DNA from: Microvirga sp. 3-52
GTDB taxonomy: Bacteria; Pseudomonadota; Alphaproteobacteria; Rhizobiales; Beijerinckiaceae
Direction of reading: 5' to 3'
Length of the DNA stretch: 64,000 nt
Assembly: GCF_018383585.1 (NCBI RefSeq)
Contig: NZ_JAHAMK010000004.1
Coordinates: 202,502-266,501 of the forward strand
Part shown: piece after piece, positions 36,956 to 46,009 of the stretch
Layout of the letters: each line of letters opens with the position of its first letter
Numbering within the stretch: position 1 is the stretch's first letter
Notes under the pieces: model-generated
Told to the model about the DNA's origin: nothing
What the model saw: only the letters and a program-made list of their open reading frames with translations
Database searches by the model: none
Translations under genes and position numbers: made by a program

Positions 36956-37897
36956 TTAGCGGATGCCCTTGGCGGACAGCTCGACCACCTGATTGGCCTT
37001 TTCCTTCGTGATCAGGTTCGGGCCCGAGGCGACGTCACCGCCCGGCATCAGGCCATACTTGGCGTAGTTCGCCAGGAACACCACCGGCAGATAGCCCTGC
37101 AGGTACTGCTGCTGGTCGATGGCGAAGACCGCCTCGCCGCTCGCAACCGACTTGAGGAACCCGGCCGACATGTCGAAGGTGGCGACCCGGATGGCGCCCG
37201 TCTTGCCGGCTTCCTTCACGGCCGCGACCGAGGGCTCGCCCGCCGTGCCGGCGCCGAGCGCCAGGATCGTGTCGACCGAGGCGTCAGAGGCGACCGCCGC
37301 CTTCACCTTGGCGCGGATATCGGCCGGATCGTTGGTGACCGGCAGGACCGTCACCTTGCCGCCGAACCCTTCCATGAAGCCCTTGCAGCGCAGATCGAGC
37401 GACACGTTGCCGACCTCCTGGTTCACGCACAAGCCGACCTTGCCGCCCATCTCCTTGAGCTTGGCACCGGCGATGCGCCCGGCCTCGACTTCGTCCTGAC
37501 CCACATGGAGCAGGGCGCCGAGCTTCTTCGACACGTCGGAGCCGGAATTCATGGAGATCACCGGGATGCCGGCGGCCACCGCCTTCTGGATCGACGGGCC
37601 AAGCGCCGAGGCATCGGGGATCGAGACGATCAGGCCGGCCGGCTTCTGGTTCACGGCCGCGTCGATGAGCTGGCCCATGGCGACCATGTCGAAGGTTTCG
37701 GGCGCACGGTAATCGACCTGGACCTTCATGTCCTGGCCGGCTGCCGCCACGCCGTTCTTGACCACGGACCAGAACGGATCGTTGGCCTGACCGTGGCTGA
37801 CCACGATGATGCGGGAATTCTGCTGCGCCGCGACCGGGGCGGCGGTGGCGAGGGTCAGGGCTGCTGCGGCAGCCAGACCGGTAACGAACGATTTCAT
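36956..37897 (-). CDS. Sugar (probably inositol) ABC transporter substrate-binding protein
   Basis: The 313-residue periplasmic protein has a signal peptide (MKSFVTGLAAAAALTLATA, cleaved near VAA-QQ) and the fold of ribose/inositol-type family 2 binding proteins: a strand reading IIVVSHGQANDPFW, then GLIVSIPDASALG and IPVISMNSGSD. GGGAGGAAG precedes the ATG. It is first in the operon and diverges from the RpiR regulator, with an operator between them. Confidence 0.87.
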   Translation of the reverse strand: MKSFVTGLAAAAALTLATAAPVAAQQNSRIIVVSHGQANDPFWSVVKNGVAAAGQDMKVQVDYRAPETFDMVAMGQLIDAAVNQKPAGLIVSIPDASALGPSIQKAVAAGIPVISMNSGSDVSKKLGALLHVGQDEVEAGRIAGAKLKEMGGKVGLCVNQEVGNVSLDLRCKGFMEGFGGKVTVLPVTNDPADIRAKVKAAVASDASVDTILALGAGTAGEPSVAAVKEAGKTGAIRVATFDMSAGFLKSVASGEAVFAIDQQQYLQGYLPVVFLANYAKYGLMPGGDVASGPNLITKEKANQVVELSAKGIR

Positions 37898-38099
37898 GTG
37901 CTTCCTCCCGATTGGTATCTTCTGTCAGCAACCTGCCAAAGTTTTGACCGTATCGACCGCTGCGGCCGACAGGCTGCTGACGCCAGTTGCCAAAGAGCTA
38001 CCAATGAATCGAAGAGCGAATCATCCGTTTCAAGGCGTTCTCTCCGGCTGTTCGGTCGTCCGATAGAACGGAACGCCAGAACCTTTTTTGTTTATATAT

Positions 38100-38115
38100 T
38101 GGAATTTTTATTCCA
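38100..38115. promoter_or_regulatory. Putative IolR operator between ABC operon and regulator
   Basis: A 16-bp dyad TGGAAT-TTTT-ATTCCA contains GGAA-N6-TTCC, the palindrome reported for IolR of Sinorhizobium meliloti. A site of the same outer sequence lies before iolG/iolC at 40181-40196. It is embedded in AT-rich promoter-like sequence between the divergent transporter and regulator genes. Confidence 0.75.
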
Positions 38116-38163
38116 TTTTTGTAGGATCGGTGTCAAGGCCGATCTGGAGCCCTGGGCTTGGGC

Positions 38164-39027
38164 ATGGAGAGTGACAGGAGCATGGGCGAGGCAGCAGCGG
38201 CCACATCGGAGGCGCCTGACAATTTCGATGGCTTGCGGTCACTTCTGCTCAGCCGTCATGATGCGATGCCCAAACGGCTGAAGCAGCTTGCCGCCTTCGC
38301 CCTGCAGCATCCGGAGGACGTGGCGTTCGGAACGGTGGCGGGCATTGCCGAGCATGCCGGCGTGCAGCCCTCCACCCTCGTGCGCTTCGCCAAAAGCCTC
38401 GGCTATGACGGCTTCTCCCACCTGCAGCAGATTTTCCGCGATCGCCTGCGGGAGCGCTTTCCTGATTACCGCGAGCGCCTGAGGGGCCTGCGCGATGCCG
38501 AGGGACATCACGTTCATGCGGTGTCCCTGCTCGAAGGCTTCACCAATGCCGCAGCCGTCTCCCTGGAGCGGATGCAGGCTTCAGTGCGCCCTGAGGAACT
38601 GTCCCGCGCCATAGAGACCCTGGCCAAGGCCGATACCGTCTACCTGCTTGGCGCCCGCCGGGTGTTTCCGGTCATCGCCTATTGCGCCTATGCCTTCGGC
38701 AAGCTCGGCATGCGTGCCATCCTCATCGATCATGTGGGCCAGCTCGGGCCCGAGCAGCTCGCCATCGCCACCAAGCGCGACGCGGTGCTCGCCATCAGCT
38801 TCACGCCCTATGCGCCCGTCACGGCCGATCTCGCCGCGGCGGCCGCGCAGCGCAATGTGCCGGTGGTGGCGATCACGGATTCGGCCTTCAGCCCGCTGGT
38901 GACCAATGCCGACGTCTGGCTCGAAGTGGCGGAGGCCGATTTCGGCGCCTTCCGATCGCTCTCCGCTTCGTTCGCCCTGGCCATGGCGCTGGCGGTGGGC
39001 ACGGCGGAGAAGCGGGCGGAGGGGTAA
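38164..39027 (+). CDS. iolR: RpiR-family regulator (IolR-like)
   Basis: The 287-residue protein has an N-terminal RpiR helix-turn-helix (GIAEHAGVQPSTLVRFAKSLGYDGFSHL split over two helices) and a C-terminal SIS sugar-phosphate-binding domain (VYLLGARRVFP and AVLAISFTPYAP). It lies between the inositol-type ABC operon and the iol genes, and matching palindromes are found in both control regions, so it very probably represses inositol catabolism and answers to a phosphorylated intermediate. The start could be the ATG at 38164 or 38182; a TTG at 38158 is also in frame. Confidence 0.82.
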   Translation: MESDRSMGEAAAATSEAPDNFDGLRSLLLSRHDAMPKRLKQLAAFALQHPEDVAFGTVAGIAEHAGVQPSTLVRFAKSLGYDGFSHLQQIFRDRLRERFPDYRERLRGLRDAEGHHVHAVSLLEGFTNAAAVSLERMQASVRPEELSRAIETLAKADTVYLLGARRVFPVIAYCAYAFGKLGMRAILIDHVGQLGPEQLAIATKRDAVLAISFTPYAPVTADLAAAAAQRNVPVVAITDSAFSPLVTNADVWLEVAEADFGAFRSLSASFALAMALAVGTAEKRAEG

Positions 39028-39064
39028 CGCTCCTCATCCAGACGGAGATGGCTTCCACTCATCT

Positions 39065-39145
39065 TCGTCATGGCCGAGTTTATCCCGGCCATGACGATCC
39101 TGTGAAGCGCTGTGCCAGCGTCACCGGCACAAGTCCAGTGGCGAC
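39065..39145. repeat. Palindromic intergenic repeat, family A, diverged copy
   Basis: The first hairpin (CGTCATGGCCG to CCCGGCCATGACG) is well kept; the second (CGTCACCGGC to GTGGCGACG) has diverged. It lies between the convergent iolR and iolG genes. Confidence 0.65.
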
Positions 39146-39154
39146 GGAGGGAGG

Positions 39155-40144
39155 TTAAAGCCGTACCGGCTTCCCGCTCCGTGCCGATTCCGTTGCGGCA
39201 TCTGCAAGCCGCTGGGCCATGAGACCGTCGCGACCGGTGGGGTTGCACGGCTTGCCGTCGCGGACGGCGTTCAGGAACGAGGTGAGCTCGTCGCGATAGG
39301 CGTCCGCATAGCGCTCCAGAAAGAAGTCCTGCACCGGGTCGGCGGTGATGCCCGTCGCATTCGCCACTTCCACCGTCGTGCGGTGGATGTTGCCGGCGCG
39401 GATCATGCCCTTGGAGCCATGGACTTCGACGCGCTGGTCATACCCGTAAGTGGCGCGGCGGGAGTTGGAGATCTGCACGATCCGGCCTTTGGCCGTCTTC
39501 AGCATCACGGCGGCCGTGTCCACGTCGCCGGCCTGGCCGATGGCCGGATCCACGAGGGAGGACCCGACTGCGTGCACTTCCACCGGCTCATCGTCCAGCA
39601 GCAGGAAGCGGGCCATGTCGAGATCGTGGATCATCATGTCCCGGAAGAGACCGCCGGAGGTCGCGATGTAGCTCACCGGGGGCGGGCCGGGATCGCGGGA
39701 GAGGATCGTGACGAGCTCCACCTCGCCCACTTCGCCGTCGGCGAGGCGGCGGCGCAAGGACGCGAAATTCGGATCGAAGCGGCGGTTGAACCCGATCATC
39801 AGCGGCGTGCCTGCCTTCTCGACCGTGGCGAGGCAGGTCTCGATGCGCTCGCTCGAGAGATCGACCGGCTTCTCGCAGAACACGGCCTTGCCGGCGCGCG
39901 CGCCACGCTCGATCAGATCGGCATGTGTCGTGGTCGGCGTGCAGATGAGGATGGCGTCCACGTCCGGGCGCTCGACGATCGCGTCGAGCGCCGCGACCTC
40001 CGCACCCGTCGCGGCCGCCAGCTCCTGCGCGGAAGGCGCGTGCGGATCGGCCACCGCCACGAGGCGGGCATCCGGATGATTGGCGGCGTTGCGCCCGTGA
40101 ATGCGGCCGATGCGGCCGGCGCCCAGTACGGCGATCCTGATCAT
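39155..40144 (-). CDS. iolG: myo-Inositol 2-dehydrogenase
   Basis: The 329-residue enzyme oxidises myo-inositol to scyllo-inosose, the first step of the pathway. It has the NAD motif VLGAGRIGRIHGRNAANHP, the catalytic lysine in VFCEKPVDLS, and the active-site region RDMMIHDLDMARFLL with its aspartate and histidine. GGGGGAAAC precedes the ATG. It diverges from iolC with two operator palindromes between them. Confidence 0.9.
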   Translation of the reverse strand: MIRIAVLGAGRIGRIHGRNAANHPDARLVAVADPHAPSAQELAAATGAEVAALDAIVERPDVDAILICTPTTTHADLIERGARAGKAVFCEKPVDLSSERIETCLATVEKAGTPLMIGFNRRFDPNFASLRRRLADGEVGEVELVTILSRDPGPPPVSYIATSGGLFRDMMIHDLDMARFLLLDDEPVEVHAVGSSLVDPAIGQAGDVDTAAVMLKTAKGRIVQISNSRRATYGYDQRVEVHGSKGMIRAGNIHRTTVEVANATGITADPVQDFFLERYADAYRDELTSFLNAVRDGKPCNPTGRDGLMAQRLADAATESARSGKPVRL

Positions 40145-40180
40145 GTTTCCCCCTGATCCTTTGCCGGCTCACGGCAAATT

Positions 40181-40196
40181 TGGAATTGATATTCCA
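40181..40196. promoter_or_regulatory. Putative IolR operator 1, iolG-iolC control region
   Basis: The dyad TGGAAT-TGAT-ATTCCA shares both arms with the site at 38100-38115 and holds GGAA-N6-TTCC. It lies 37 bp upstream of iolG and about 93 bp upstream of iolC. Confidence 0.78.
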
Positions 40197-40210
40197 GCAT
40201 AAGCTGGTAA

Positions 40211-40226
40211 TAGAATAAACGTTCTA
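40211..40226. promoter_or_regulatory. Putative IolR operator 2, iolG-iolC control region
   Basis: The dyad TAGAA-TAAACG-TTCTA is a variant of the same pattern (AGAA-N6-TTCT). Its centre is exactly 30 bp from that of the first site, about three helical turns, so two regulator dimers could bind on the same DNA face. Confidence 0.6.
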
Positions 40227-40288
40227 TAACGGCAAGAGCCAAGCGCGGCTCTCACACGGTTTATAAGACCGGGAGCGGGAGGACTAGC

Positions 40289-42202
40289 ATGAAGCCAGCC
40301 CTGGATGTGATCACCATTGGCCGCGCCTCGGTCGATCTCTACGGTCAGCAGGTGGGCGGGCGGCTGGAGGATATGGCCTCCTTCTCCAAGGCGGTCGGCG
40401 GATGCCCCGCGAACATCGCCATCGGCACGGCGCGGCTCGGCCTGAAATCAGGGCTCGTGACGCGTGTGGGCGATGAGGCCATGGGCCGCTTCATCCGCGA
40501 GCAGATGGAGCGCGAAGGCGTCGCGACGGACGGCATCGTCACCGATGAGCAGCGCCTCACAGCGCTCGTGATTCTCGGCGTCCGCGATGAGGATTCCTTC
40601 CCGCTGATCTTCTATCGCGACAACTGCGCCGATATGGCGCTCCATGAGAACGACATCGACGAGAGCTTCATCGCGTCCGCCGCGGCCGTCGTCGTCACGG
40701 GCACGCACTTTTCACGGGAAACGACCGCCGCCGCACAGAAGAAGGCGATCCGCATTGCCAAGGCCAACGGCCGCAAGGTGGTGTTCGACGTGGACTACCG
40801 TCCCAACCTCTGGGGCCTTCTCGGCCACGGCGCGGGCGAATCACGCTATGTACGCTCGAATGCGGTGACGGAACACTTGAAGCCGATCCTCGCCGATTGC
40901 GATCTCGTCGTCGGCACGGAGGAGGAGTTGCACATCGCCGGCGGGTCCGAGGATACGCTCGCGGCGATGCGGGCCATCCGTGCCATCTCGAAGGCCACCA
41001 TCGTGTGCAAGCGCGGCCCCATGGGCTGCGTGGTGTTTCCGGGCGAGATCCCTGAATCGCTGGACGACGGCGTGAGGGGACCGGGCTTCCCCGTCGAAGT
41101 CTATAACGTGCTCGGTGCCGGGGATGCCTTCCTCTCCGGCTTCCTCCGCGGATGGCTCCGGGACGAGAAGCTCGAGACCTGCTGTGCCTATGCCAATGCC
41201 AGCGGCGCCTTCGCGGTCTCGCGCCTGCTCTGCTCGCCCGAGATCCCGACCTTCCCCGAACTGCAGCACTTCCTGAAACAGGGCAGCCGCCACAAGGCGC
41301 TGCGCTTCGACGAGGACATCAACCACATCCACTGGGCCACGACGAGAAGACCGCAACCCGATACACTCATGGCGCTTGCCATCGATCACCGCATGCAGCT
41401 GGAAGCGATGGCGAAGGAGATCGGCGCGCCCGTGGAGCGGATTCCTGACTTCAAGGTTCTCGCCGTGCAGGCTGCGGCACGGGTGGCTGGTGGCCGCCCC
41501 GGCTTCGGCATGCTGATCGACGGCACCTATGGTCGCGAGGCCCTGTTCCGTGCCGCCGATCATCCGTTCTGGATCGGCCGCCCGGTGGAGCTGCCGGGCT
41601 CGCGCCCGCTCGATTTCGAAGGCGGTGGCTCGCTCGGCGCCAAGCTCGTGGAATGGCCGGTTGGGCACACGATCAAATGCCTCTGCTTCTACCATCCGGA
41701 CGATCCGCCGGAACTGATGGAGCGCCAGGAACGCGACCTGCTTCGCCTGCACGACGCCGCGCGGCGCATTGGTCGCGAACTGCTGGTGGAGATCATCGCA
41801 GGCAAGCATGGGACCCTCAAGACCGACACGGTGGCCGGCATCCTGCAGCGCCTCTACGATCTCGGCATCAAGCCCGATTGGTGGAAGCTTGAGCCGCAGC
41901 GGGACGAAGCCGCCTGGCATGCCATCGGCCACGTGATCACCCGGAACGACGCTTACTGCCGCGGCATCGTGCTGCTCGGTCTCGAAGCGCCTGAGGACGA
42001 GTTGGAAGCCGCCTTCGCCGCGGCCGCCAAGGAGCCGCAGGTGAAGGGCTTTGCCGTGGGCCGCACGATCTTCAACGAGGCCGCGCGGCGCTGGCTCAAG
42101 GGCGAGATGTCGGACGAAGCCGCCGTCAACGATATGGCCTCACGCTTTCAACGCCTGGTCGATTCATGGCAAAAGGTATCGGCCCGCGCGAAGGCTGCCT
42201 AA
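40289..42202 (+). CDS. iolC: 5-Dehydro-2-deoxygluconokinase fused to DUF2090 domain
   Basis: The 637-residue protein is nearly twice the length of Bacillus IolC. Residues 1 to about 320 form a PfkB-type kinase with the anion-hole motif NVLGAGDAFLSGFLRG; it phosphorylates 5-dehydro-2-deoxygluconate. From about residue 330 a DUF2090 domain follows (LMALAIDHRMQLEAMAKEIG, then GFGMLIDGTYGREAL), an aldolase-like barrel. Known IolC-DUF2090 fusions occur in Rhizobiales. The extension may carry the next step, cleavage of the phosphorylated product (IolJ). It starts iolC-D-E-B. Confidence 0.9.
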   Translation: MKPALDVITIGRASVDLYGQQVGGRLEDMASFSKAVGGCPANIAIGTARLGLKSGLVTRVGDEAMGRFIREQMEREGVATDGIVTDEQRLTALVILGVRDEDSFPLIFYRDNCADMALHENDIDESFIASAAAVVVTGTHFSRETTAAAQKKAIRIAKANGRKVVFDVDYRPNLWGLLGHGAGESRYVRSNAVTEHLKPILADCDLVVGTEEELHIAGGSEDTLAAMRAIRAISKATIVCKRGPMGCVVFPGEIPESLDDGVRGPGFPVEVYNVLGAGDAFLSGFLRGWLRDEKLETCCAYANASGAFAVSRLLCSPEIPTFPELQHFLKQGSRHKALRFDEDINHIHWATTRRPQPDTLMALAIDHRMQLEAMAKEIGAPVERIPDFKVLAVQAAARVAGGRPGFGMLIDGTYGREALFRAADHPFWIGRPVELPGSRPLDFEGGGSLGAKLVEWPVGHTIKCLCFYHPDDPPELMERQERDLLRLHDAARRIGRELLVEIIAGKHGTLKTDTVAGILQRLYDLGIKPDWWKLEPQRDEAAWHAIGHVITRNDAYCRGIVLLGLEAPEDELEAAFAAAAKEPQVKGFAVGRTIFNEAARRWLKGEMSDEAAVNDMASRFQRLVDSWQKVSARAKAA

Positions 42203-42305
42203 TACCAAGGGCGGAGCCTCTGCCTGGCTCTGCCCTCTTTTCGTGAACGAGAAAACCTGAGAACGCTGCCGCCTCTGTTGCCAGCACCATTCGAGAGGAA
42301 ACCGT

Positions 42306-44153
42306 ATGAGCACGATCCGCCTGACCATGGCGCAAGCCGTTGCCCGCTTCCTGACGGCACAGAAGACGGAAATCGACGGAACAATCCTGCCGCTCTTCGG
42401 CGGCGTCTGGGCCATCTTCGGCCACGGCAACGTGGCGGGCATGGGCGAAGCGCTGCACGGCGTGCGCGATCAGCTTCCCACCTACCGCGCCCATAACGAG
42501 CAGGGCATGGCGCATGCGGCCATTGCATTTGCCAAGGCCTCGCGCCGCCGTCGCATGATGGCCTGCACCACCTCCATCGGGCCCGGCGCCACCAATATGG
42601 TGACGGCTGCCGCCGTGGCGCATGTGAACCGCCTGCCCGTGCTGCTTCTTCCCGGCGACGTCTTCGCCAACCGCAGGCCCGACCCGGTGCTGCAGCAGAT
42701 CGAAAGCCTTTCCGACGGCACGATCTCGGCGAACGATTGCTTCCGGCCAGTTTCCCGCTATTTCGACCGCATCGCGCGGCCCGAGCAGATCATCCCGGCG
42801 CTCCAGCGCGCCATGACCGTGCTCACGGACCCGGCCGAGTGCGGTCCGGTGACGCTGGCGCTCTGTCAGGACACGCAGGCCGAGGCCTACGATTATCCGG
42901 AGAGCTTCTTTGCGGAAAAGATCTGGACGCCGCGCCGCATCCGTCCGGACGAAGCGGAGCTCGCGCAGGCCGCCGAGTTCATCCGCACGGCGAAGAAGCC
43001 CTTCATCGTCGCAGGCGGCGGCGTGCTCTACTCGGACGCTGAGAAGGCGCTGGCGAATTTCGCCGAGAAGCACGGCCTCTTCGTCGGCGAGACGCAGGCC
43101 GGAAAATCGAGCCTGCCTCACGATCACGCGGCCTGCCTCGGCGCCGTCGGCGTCACCGGCACGGGTGCCGCCAATGCGCTCGCCGAAGAGGCCGACGTGG
43201 TGATCGCGGTGGGGACGCGCCTGCAGGATTTCACCACCGGCTCCTGGGCCCTGTTCAAGAACCCGAACCGGCGCATCATCGGGCTGAACGCGCAGCCCTT
43301 CGATGCCTCCAAGCACAATGCGGCGCCGCTCATAGCGGACGCCCGGGTGGGGCTTGCAGAACTGAGCCGCGCCCTCGGCCCCTGGAAAGCTCCGGAGGCT
43401 TGGACCACGAAGGCGCGGGATGAGAAATCGCGCTGGTTCGACACCGCCGCGCGCTACACGGATCCGACCAATGCGGAACTGCCCTCCGATGCGCAGGTGA
43501 TCGGCGCGGTGCAGCGCACCTCCTCGCCCACCGACGTGGTGGTCTGCGCGGCCGGCGGCCTGCCGGGCGAGCTGCACAAGCATTGGAAGGCGAGCACGGC
43601 GCTGGGCTACCACATGGAATACGGCTATTCCTGTATGGGCTACGAGATCGCGGGCGGCCTCGGCGTGAAGATGGCGGATCCCTCCCGCGAAGTCATCGTG
43701 ATGGTGGGCGACGGCTCCTATCTCATGATGAATTCCGAACTCGCCACCTCCGTGATGCTAGGCCAGAAGCTCACCGTCGTTCTGCTCGACAATCGCGGCT
43801 ACGGCTGCATCAACCGCCTGCAACGTGCCACCGGCGGCGAGAGCTTCAACAATCTGCTGCAGCATACGAACCATGTGACCCTGCCCGACATCGACTTCGC
43901 CGCCCACGCCGCGAGCCTCGGCGCGCAATCCATGAAGGTGAAGAGCATCGCGGAACTCGAGGATGCCCTGAGGAAGGCTCGGCAAGCCGAGCGCAGCACC
44001 GTCATCGTCATCGATACCGATCCCCTCGCCTCGACCGATGCGGGCGGTCATTGGTGGGATGTAGCGGTGCCGGAGGTTTCCGTGCGCGATCAGGTGAAGG
44101 CTGCTCGCAAGGATTATGAAACCTCCCTCGTTGCGCAGCGGGTGGGCGATTAA
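42306..44153 (+). CDS. iolD: 3D-(3,5/4)-trihydroxycyclohexane-1,2-dione hydrolase
   Basis: The 615-residue ThDP enzyme opens the ring of the inositol-derived dione to give 5-deoxyglucuronate. It has the catalytic glutamate in YRAHNEQGMAHAAIAFAKA and the cofactor motif GDGSYLMMNSELATS ending in LLDNRGYG. Length is normal for IolD. GAGAGGAAACCGT precedes the ATG. It follows iolC by 103 bp. Confidence 0.93.
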   Translation: MSTIRLTMAQAVARFLTAQKTEIDGTILPLFGGVWAIFGHGNVAGMGEALHGVRDQLPTYRAHNEQGMAHAAIAFAKASRRRRMMACTTSIGPGATNMVTAAAVAHVNRLPVLLLPGDVFANRRPDPVLQQIESLSDGTISANDCFRPVSRYFDRIARPEQIIPALQRAMTVLTDPAECGPVTLALCQDTQAEAYDYPESFFAEKIWTPRRIRPDEAELAQAAEFIRTAKKPFIVAGGGVLYSDAEKALANFAEKHGLFVGETQAGKSSLPHDHAACLGAVGVTGTGAANALAEEADVVIAVGTRLQDFTTGSWALFKNPNRRIIGLNAQPFDASKHNAAPLIADARVGLAELSRALGPWKAPEAWTTKARDEKSRWFDTAARYTDPTNAELPSDAQVIGAVQRTSSPTDVVVCAAGGLPGELHKHWKASTALGYHMEYGYSCMGYEIAGGLGVKMADPSREVIVMVGDGSYLMMNSELATSVMLGQKLTVVLLDNRGYGCINRLQRATGGESFNNLLQHTNHVTLPDIDFAAHAASLGAQSMKVKSIAELEDALRKARQAERSTVIVIDTDPLASTDAGGHWWDVAVPEVSVRDQVKAARKDYETSLVAQRVGD

Positions 44154-44177
44154 GAATGCAGCCACGAACACTGCCCC

Positions 44178-44220
44178 CATCCTGAGGGGTAGACGCTGCT
44201 TTCAGCGACTCCTCAGGATG
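44178..44220. repeat. Palindromic repeat, family C, inside the iol operon
   Basis: A 10-bp arm CATCCTGAGG and its complement CCTCAGGATG flank 23 bases. It matches the ends of the repeat at 32988-33087. It lies between iolD and iolE, so the hairpin would form in the operon transcript. Confidence 0.7.
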
Positions 44221-44256
44221 AGGCTCTGAGATTATGTTTTCGGAAGGAACAAGAAC

Positions 44257-45141
44257 ATGACGATCCGCATCGGGGCCAATCCTATCGGCTGGTCCAATGA
44301 CGACATGCCGGAACTCGGCGGCGAGACGCCGCTGGAGGTGTGCCTGGCCGAGGCCAAGGAAGCGGGCTTCGAGGGCATGGAGCTCGGCAACAAGTTTCCG
44401 CGCCAGCCGGAAGCTCTGAAGAAGGCGCTTGCGCCCTTCAACATGGCCTGCGTATCGGGCTGGTATTCCGCCGAGCTCCTGAAGCGCGATTCAGAGGCTG
44501 AGATGGCGGCCCTGCGCCCGCATCTCGACCTTCTTAAAAGCATGGGCTCGAACGTGCTCGTCTTCGCCGAGACCTCGAACGCGATCCATGGCGACCGCTC
44601 GAAGCCCCTGTCGCAGCGTCCTGTCATGCAAGCCGGCGACTGGGCCGAGTTCGGCCGCCGCATCACTGAAGTGGCCGAGCGCACCCTGCAGGAAGGCGTG
44701 CGTGTGGTCTATCACCACCACATGGGCACCATCGTGGAATCGGAGGCCGATATCGATGCCTTCATGCGCTCGACGGGGGAAGCCGTGCATCTTCTCCTCG
44801 ATACGGGACACGCCACCTGGGGCGGCGCGGATCCGGCGGCACTCGCACGCCGCTATCGCAGCCGCATCAGCCACGTGCACACGAAGGATGTCCGCAAGGA
44901 CGTGATGGAGACGGCGCGGGCGCAAGGGTGGAGCTTTCTCGATTCCGTCATCGCAGGCGTCTATACGGTGCCCGGTGACGGCATGGTGGATTTCGTGTCC
45001 GTGTTCAAGGAACTGCCGGGCTATAGCGGCTGGGTGGTGATCGAGGCGGAGCAGGACCCGAAGAAGGCCGACCCGCTGACCTATGCCAAGATGGGCTATG
45101 CCAATCTCACCCGGTACCTCAAGGAAGCCGGCCTGAGATAA
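44257..45141 (+). CDS. iolE: Inosose dehydratase
   Basis: The 294-residue TIM-barrel enzyme dehydrates scyllo-inosose to the dione used by IolD. It starts with MTIRIGANPIGWSNDDMPE, typical of IolE, and has metal-ligand segments VYHHHMGTIVES, LLLDTGHATWGG and ISHVHTKDVR. GGAAGGAACAAGAAC precedes the ATG. It is 12 bp from iolB. Confidence 0.93.
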   Translation: MTIRIGANPIGWSNDDMPELGGETPLEVCLAEAKEAGFEGMELGNKFPRQPEALKKALAPFNMACVSGWYSAELLKRDSEAEMAALRPHLDLLKSMGSNVLVFAETSNAIHGDRSKPLSQRPVMQAGDWAEFGRRITEVAERTLQEGVRVVYHHHMGTIVESEADIDAFMRSTGEAVHLLLDTGHATWGGADPAALARRYRSRISHVHTKDVRKDVMETARAQGWSFLDSVIAGVYTVPGDGMVDFVSVFKELPGYSGWVVIEAEQDPKKADPLTYAKMGYANLTRYLKEAGLR

Positions 45142-45153
45142 GGGAGAAATGCG

Positions 45154-45957
45154 ATGTCGAAGCTTCTCGTCAAACCGTCGAGGCCCGATGCCCAAGGGCG
45201 CATCCACGCCATCACACCCGAATCAGCCGGATGGACCTATGTCGGGTTCGAGGTCTACCGGCTCAAAAGCGGTCAGAGCTTGCGGCAGGCGACGGGAGAC
45301 CGGGAAGCCTGCGTCGTCCTCCTTTCAGGCAAGGCGCGCGTGGCGGCCTCGGGACAGGATTTCGGCGTGATCGGCGGGCGCAACTCGCCGTTCGAGGCGG
45401 ATCCATGGTCGCTCTATGCACCCGCCCGCTCCGAATGGTCGCTCGAGGCGCAGACCGATTGCGAGATCGCCGTCTGCACGGCGCCTGCGGAAGGCAAGCT
45501 CCCAGCCCGCGTGATCGGCCCTGACCGGGTCGGTCAGGAAACCCGCGGCCAGGGCACCAACACGCGCCATGTTCGCAACATCCTGCCGGAGACGGAGCCG
45601 GCAGAGAGCCTGCTCGTCGTCGAGGTGATCACGCCGTCCGGCCATTGGTCGAGCTATCCGCCGCACAAGCACGACCGCGACATGCTTCCGAACGAGTCGC
45701 TGCTCGAAGAAACCTATTACCACCGCCTCAATCCACCATCAGGCTTTGCGCTCCAGCGGGTCTACACGGATGACCGCTCCCTGGACGAGACGCTGGCCGC
45801 GAGCAACGGCGACGTGGTGCTGGTGCCCAAGGGCTATCATCCTGTCGGCGCGCCGCACGGCTATGAGCTCTATTATCTGAACGTGATGGCGGGCCCGAAG
45901 CGGATCTGGAAGTTCCACAATGATCCGGATCACGAGTGGATGCTCGCGAAAGCTTGA
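45154..45957 (+). CDS. iolB: 5-Deoxy-glucuronate isomerase
   Basis: The 267-residue double-cupin enzyme isomerises 5-deoxyglucuronate to 5-dehydro-2-deoxygluconate, the substrate of IolC. The cupin metal site lies in WSSYPPHKHDRD, followed by ETYYHRLNP and the late YHPVGAPHGYELYYLNVMAG segment. GGGAGAAATGCG precedes the ATG. It is the last iol gene of the operon. Confidence 0.93.
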   Translation: MSKLLVKPSRPDAQGRIHAITPESAGWTYVGFEVYRLKSGQSLRQATGDREACVVLLSGKARVAASGQDFGVIGGRNSPFEADPWSLYAPARSEWSLEAQTDCEIAVCTAPAEGKLPARVIGPDRVGQETRGQGTNTRHVRNILPETEPAESLLVVEVITPSGHWSSYPPHKHDRDMLPNESLLEETYYHRLNPPSGFALQRVYTDDRSLDETLAASNGDVVLVPKGYHPVGAPHGYELYYLNVMAGPKRIWKFHNDPDHEWMLAKA

Positions 45958-46009
45958 TCCTGCAGAGCCTTTCAGGCATGAGGCGAACGGAGTTTCCCTG
46001 AGAGGATTC

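Noticed and set aside
36260..38281. Plus-strand open frame of 673 codons across the sugar ABC operon
   Set aside because: It is antisense to the permease and binding-protein genes and shows shadow composition.
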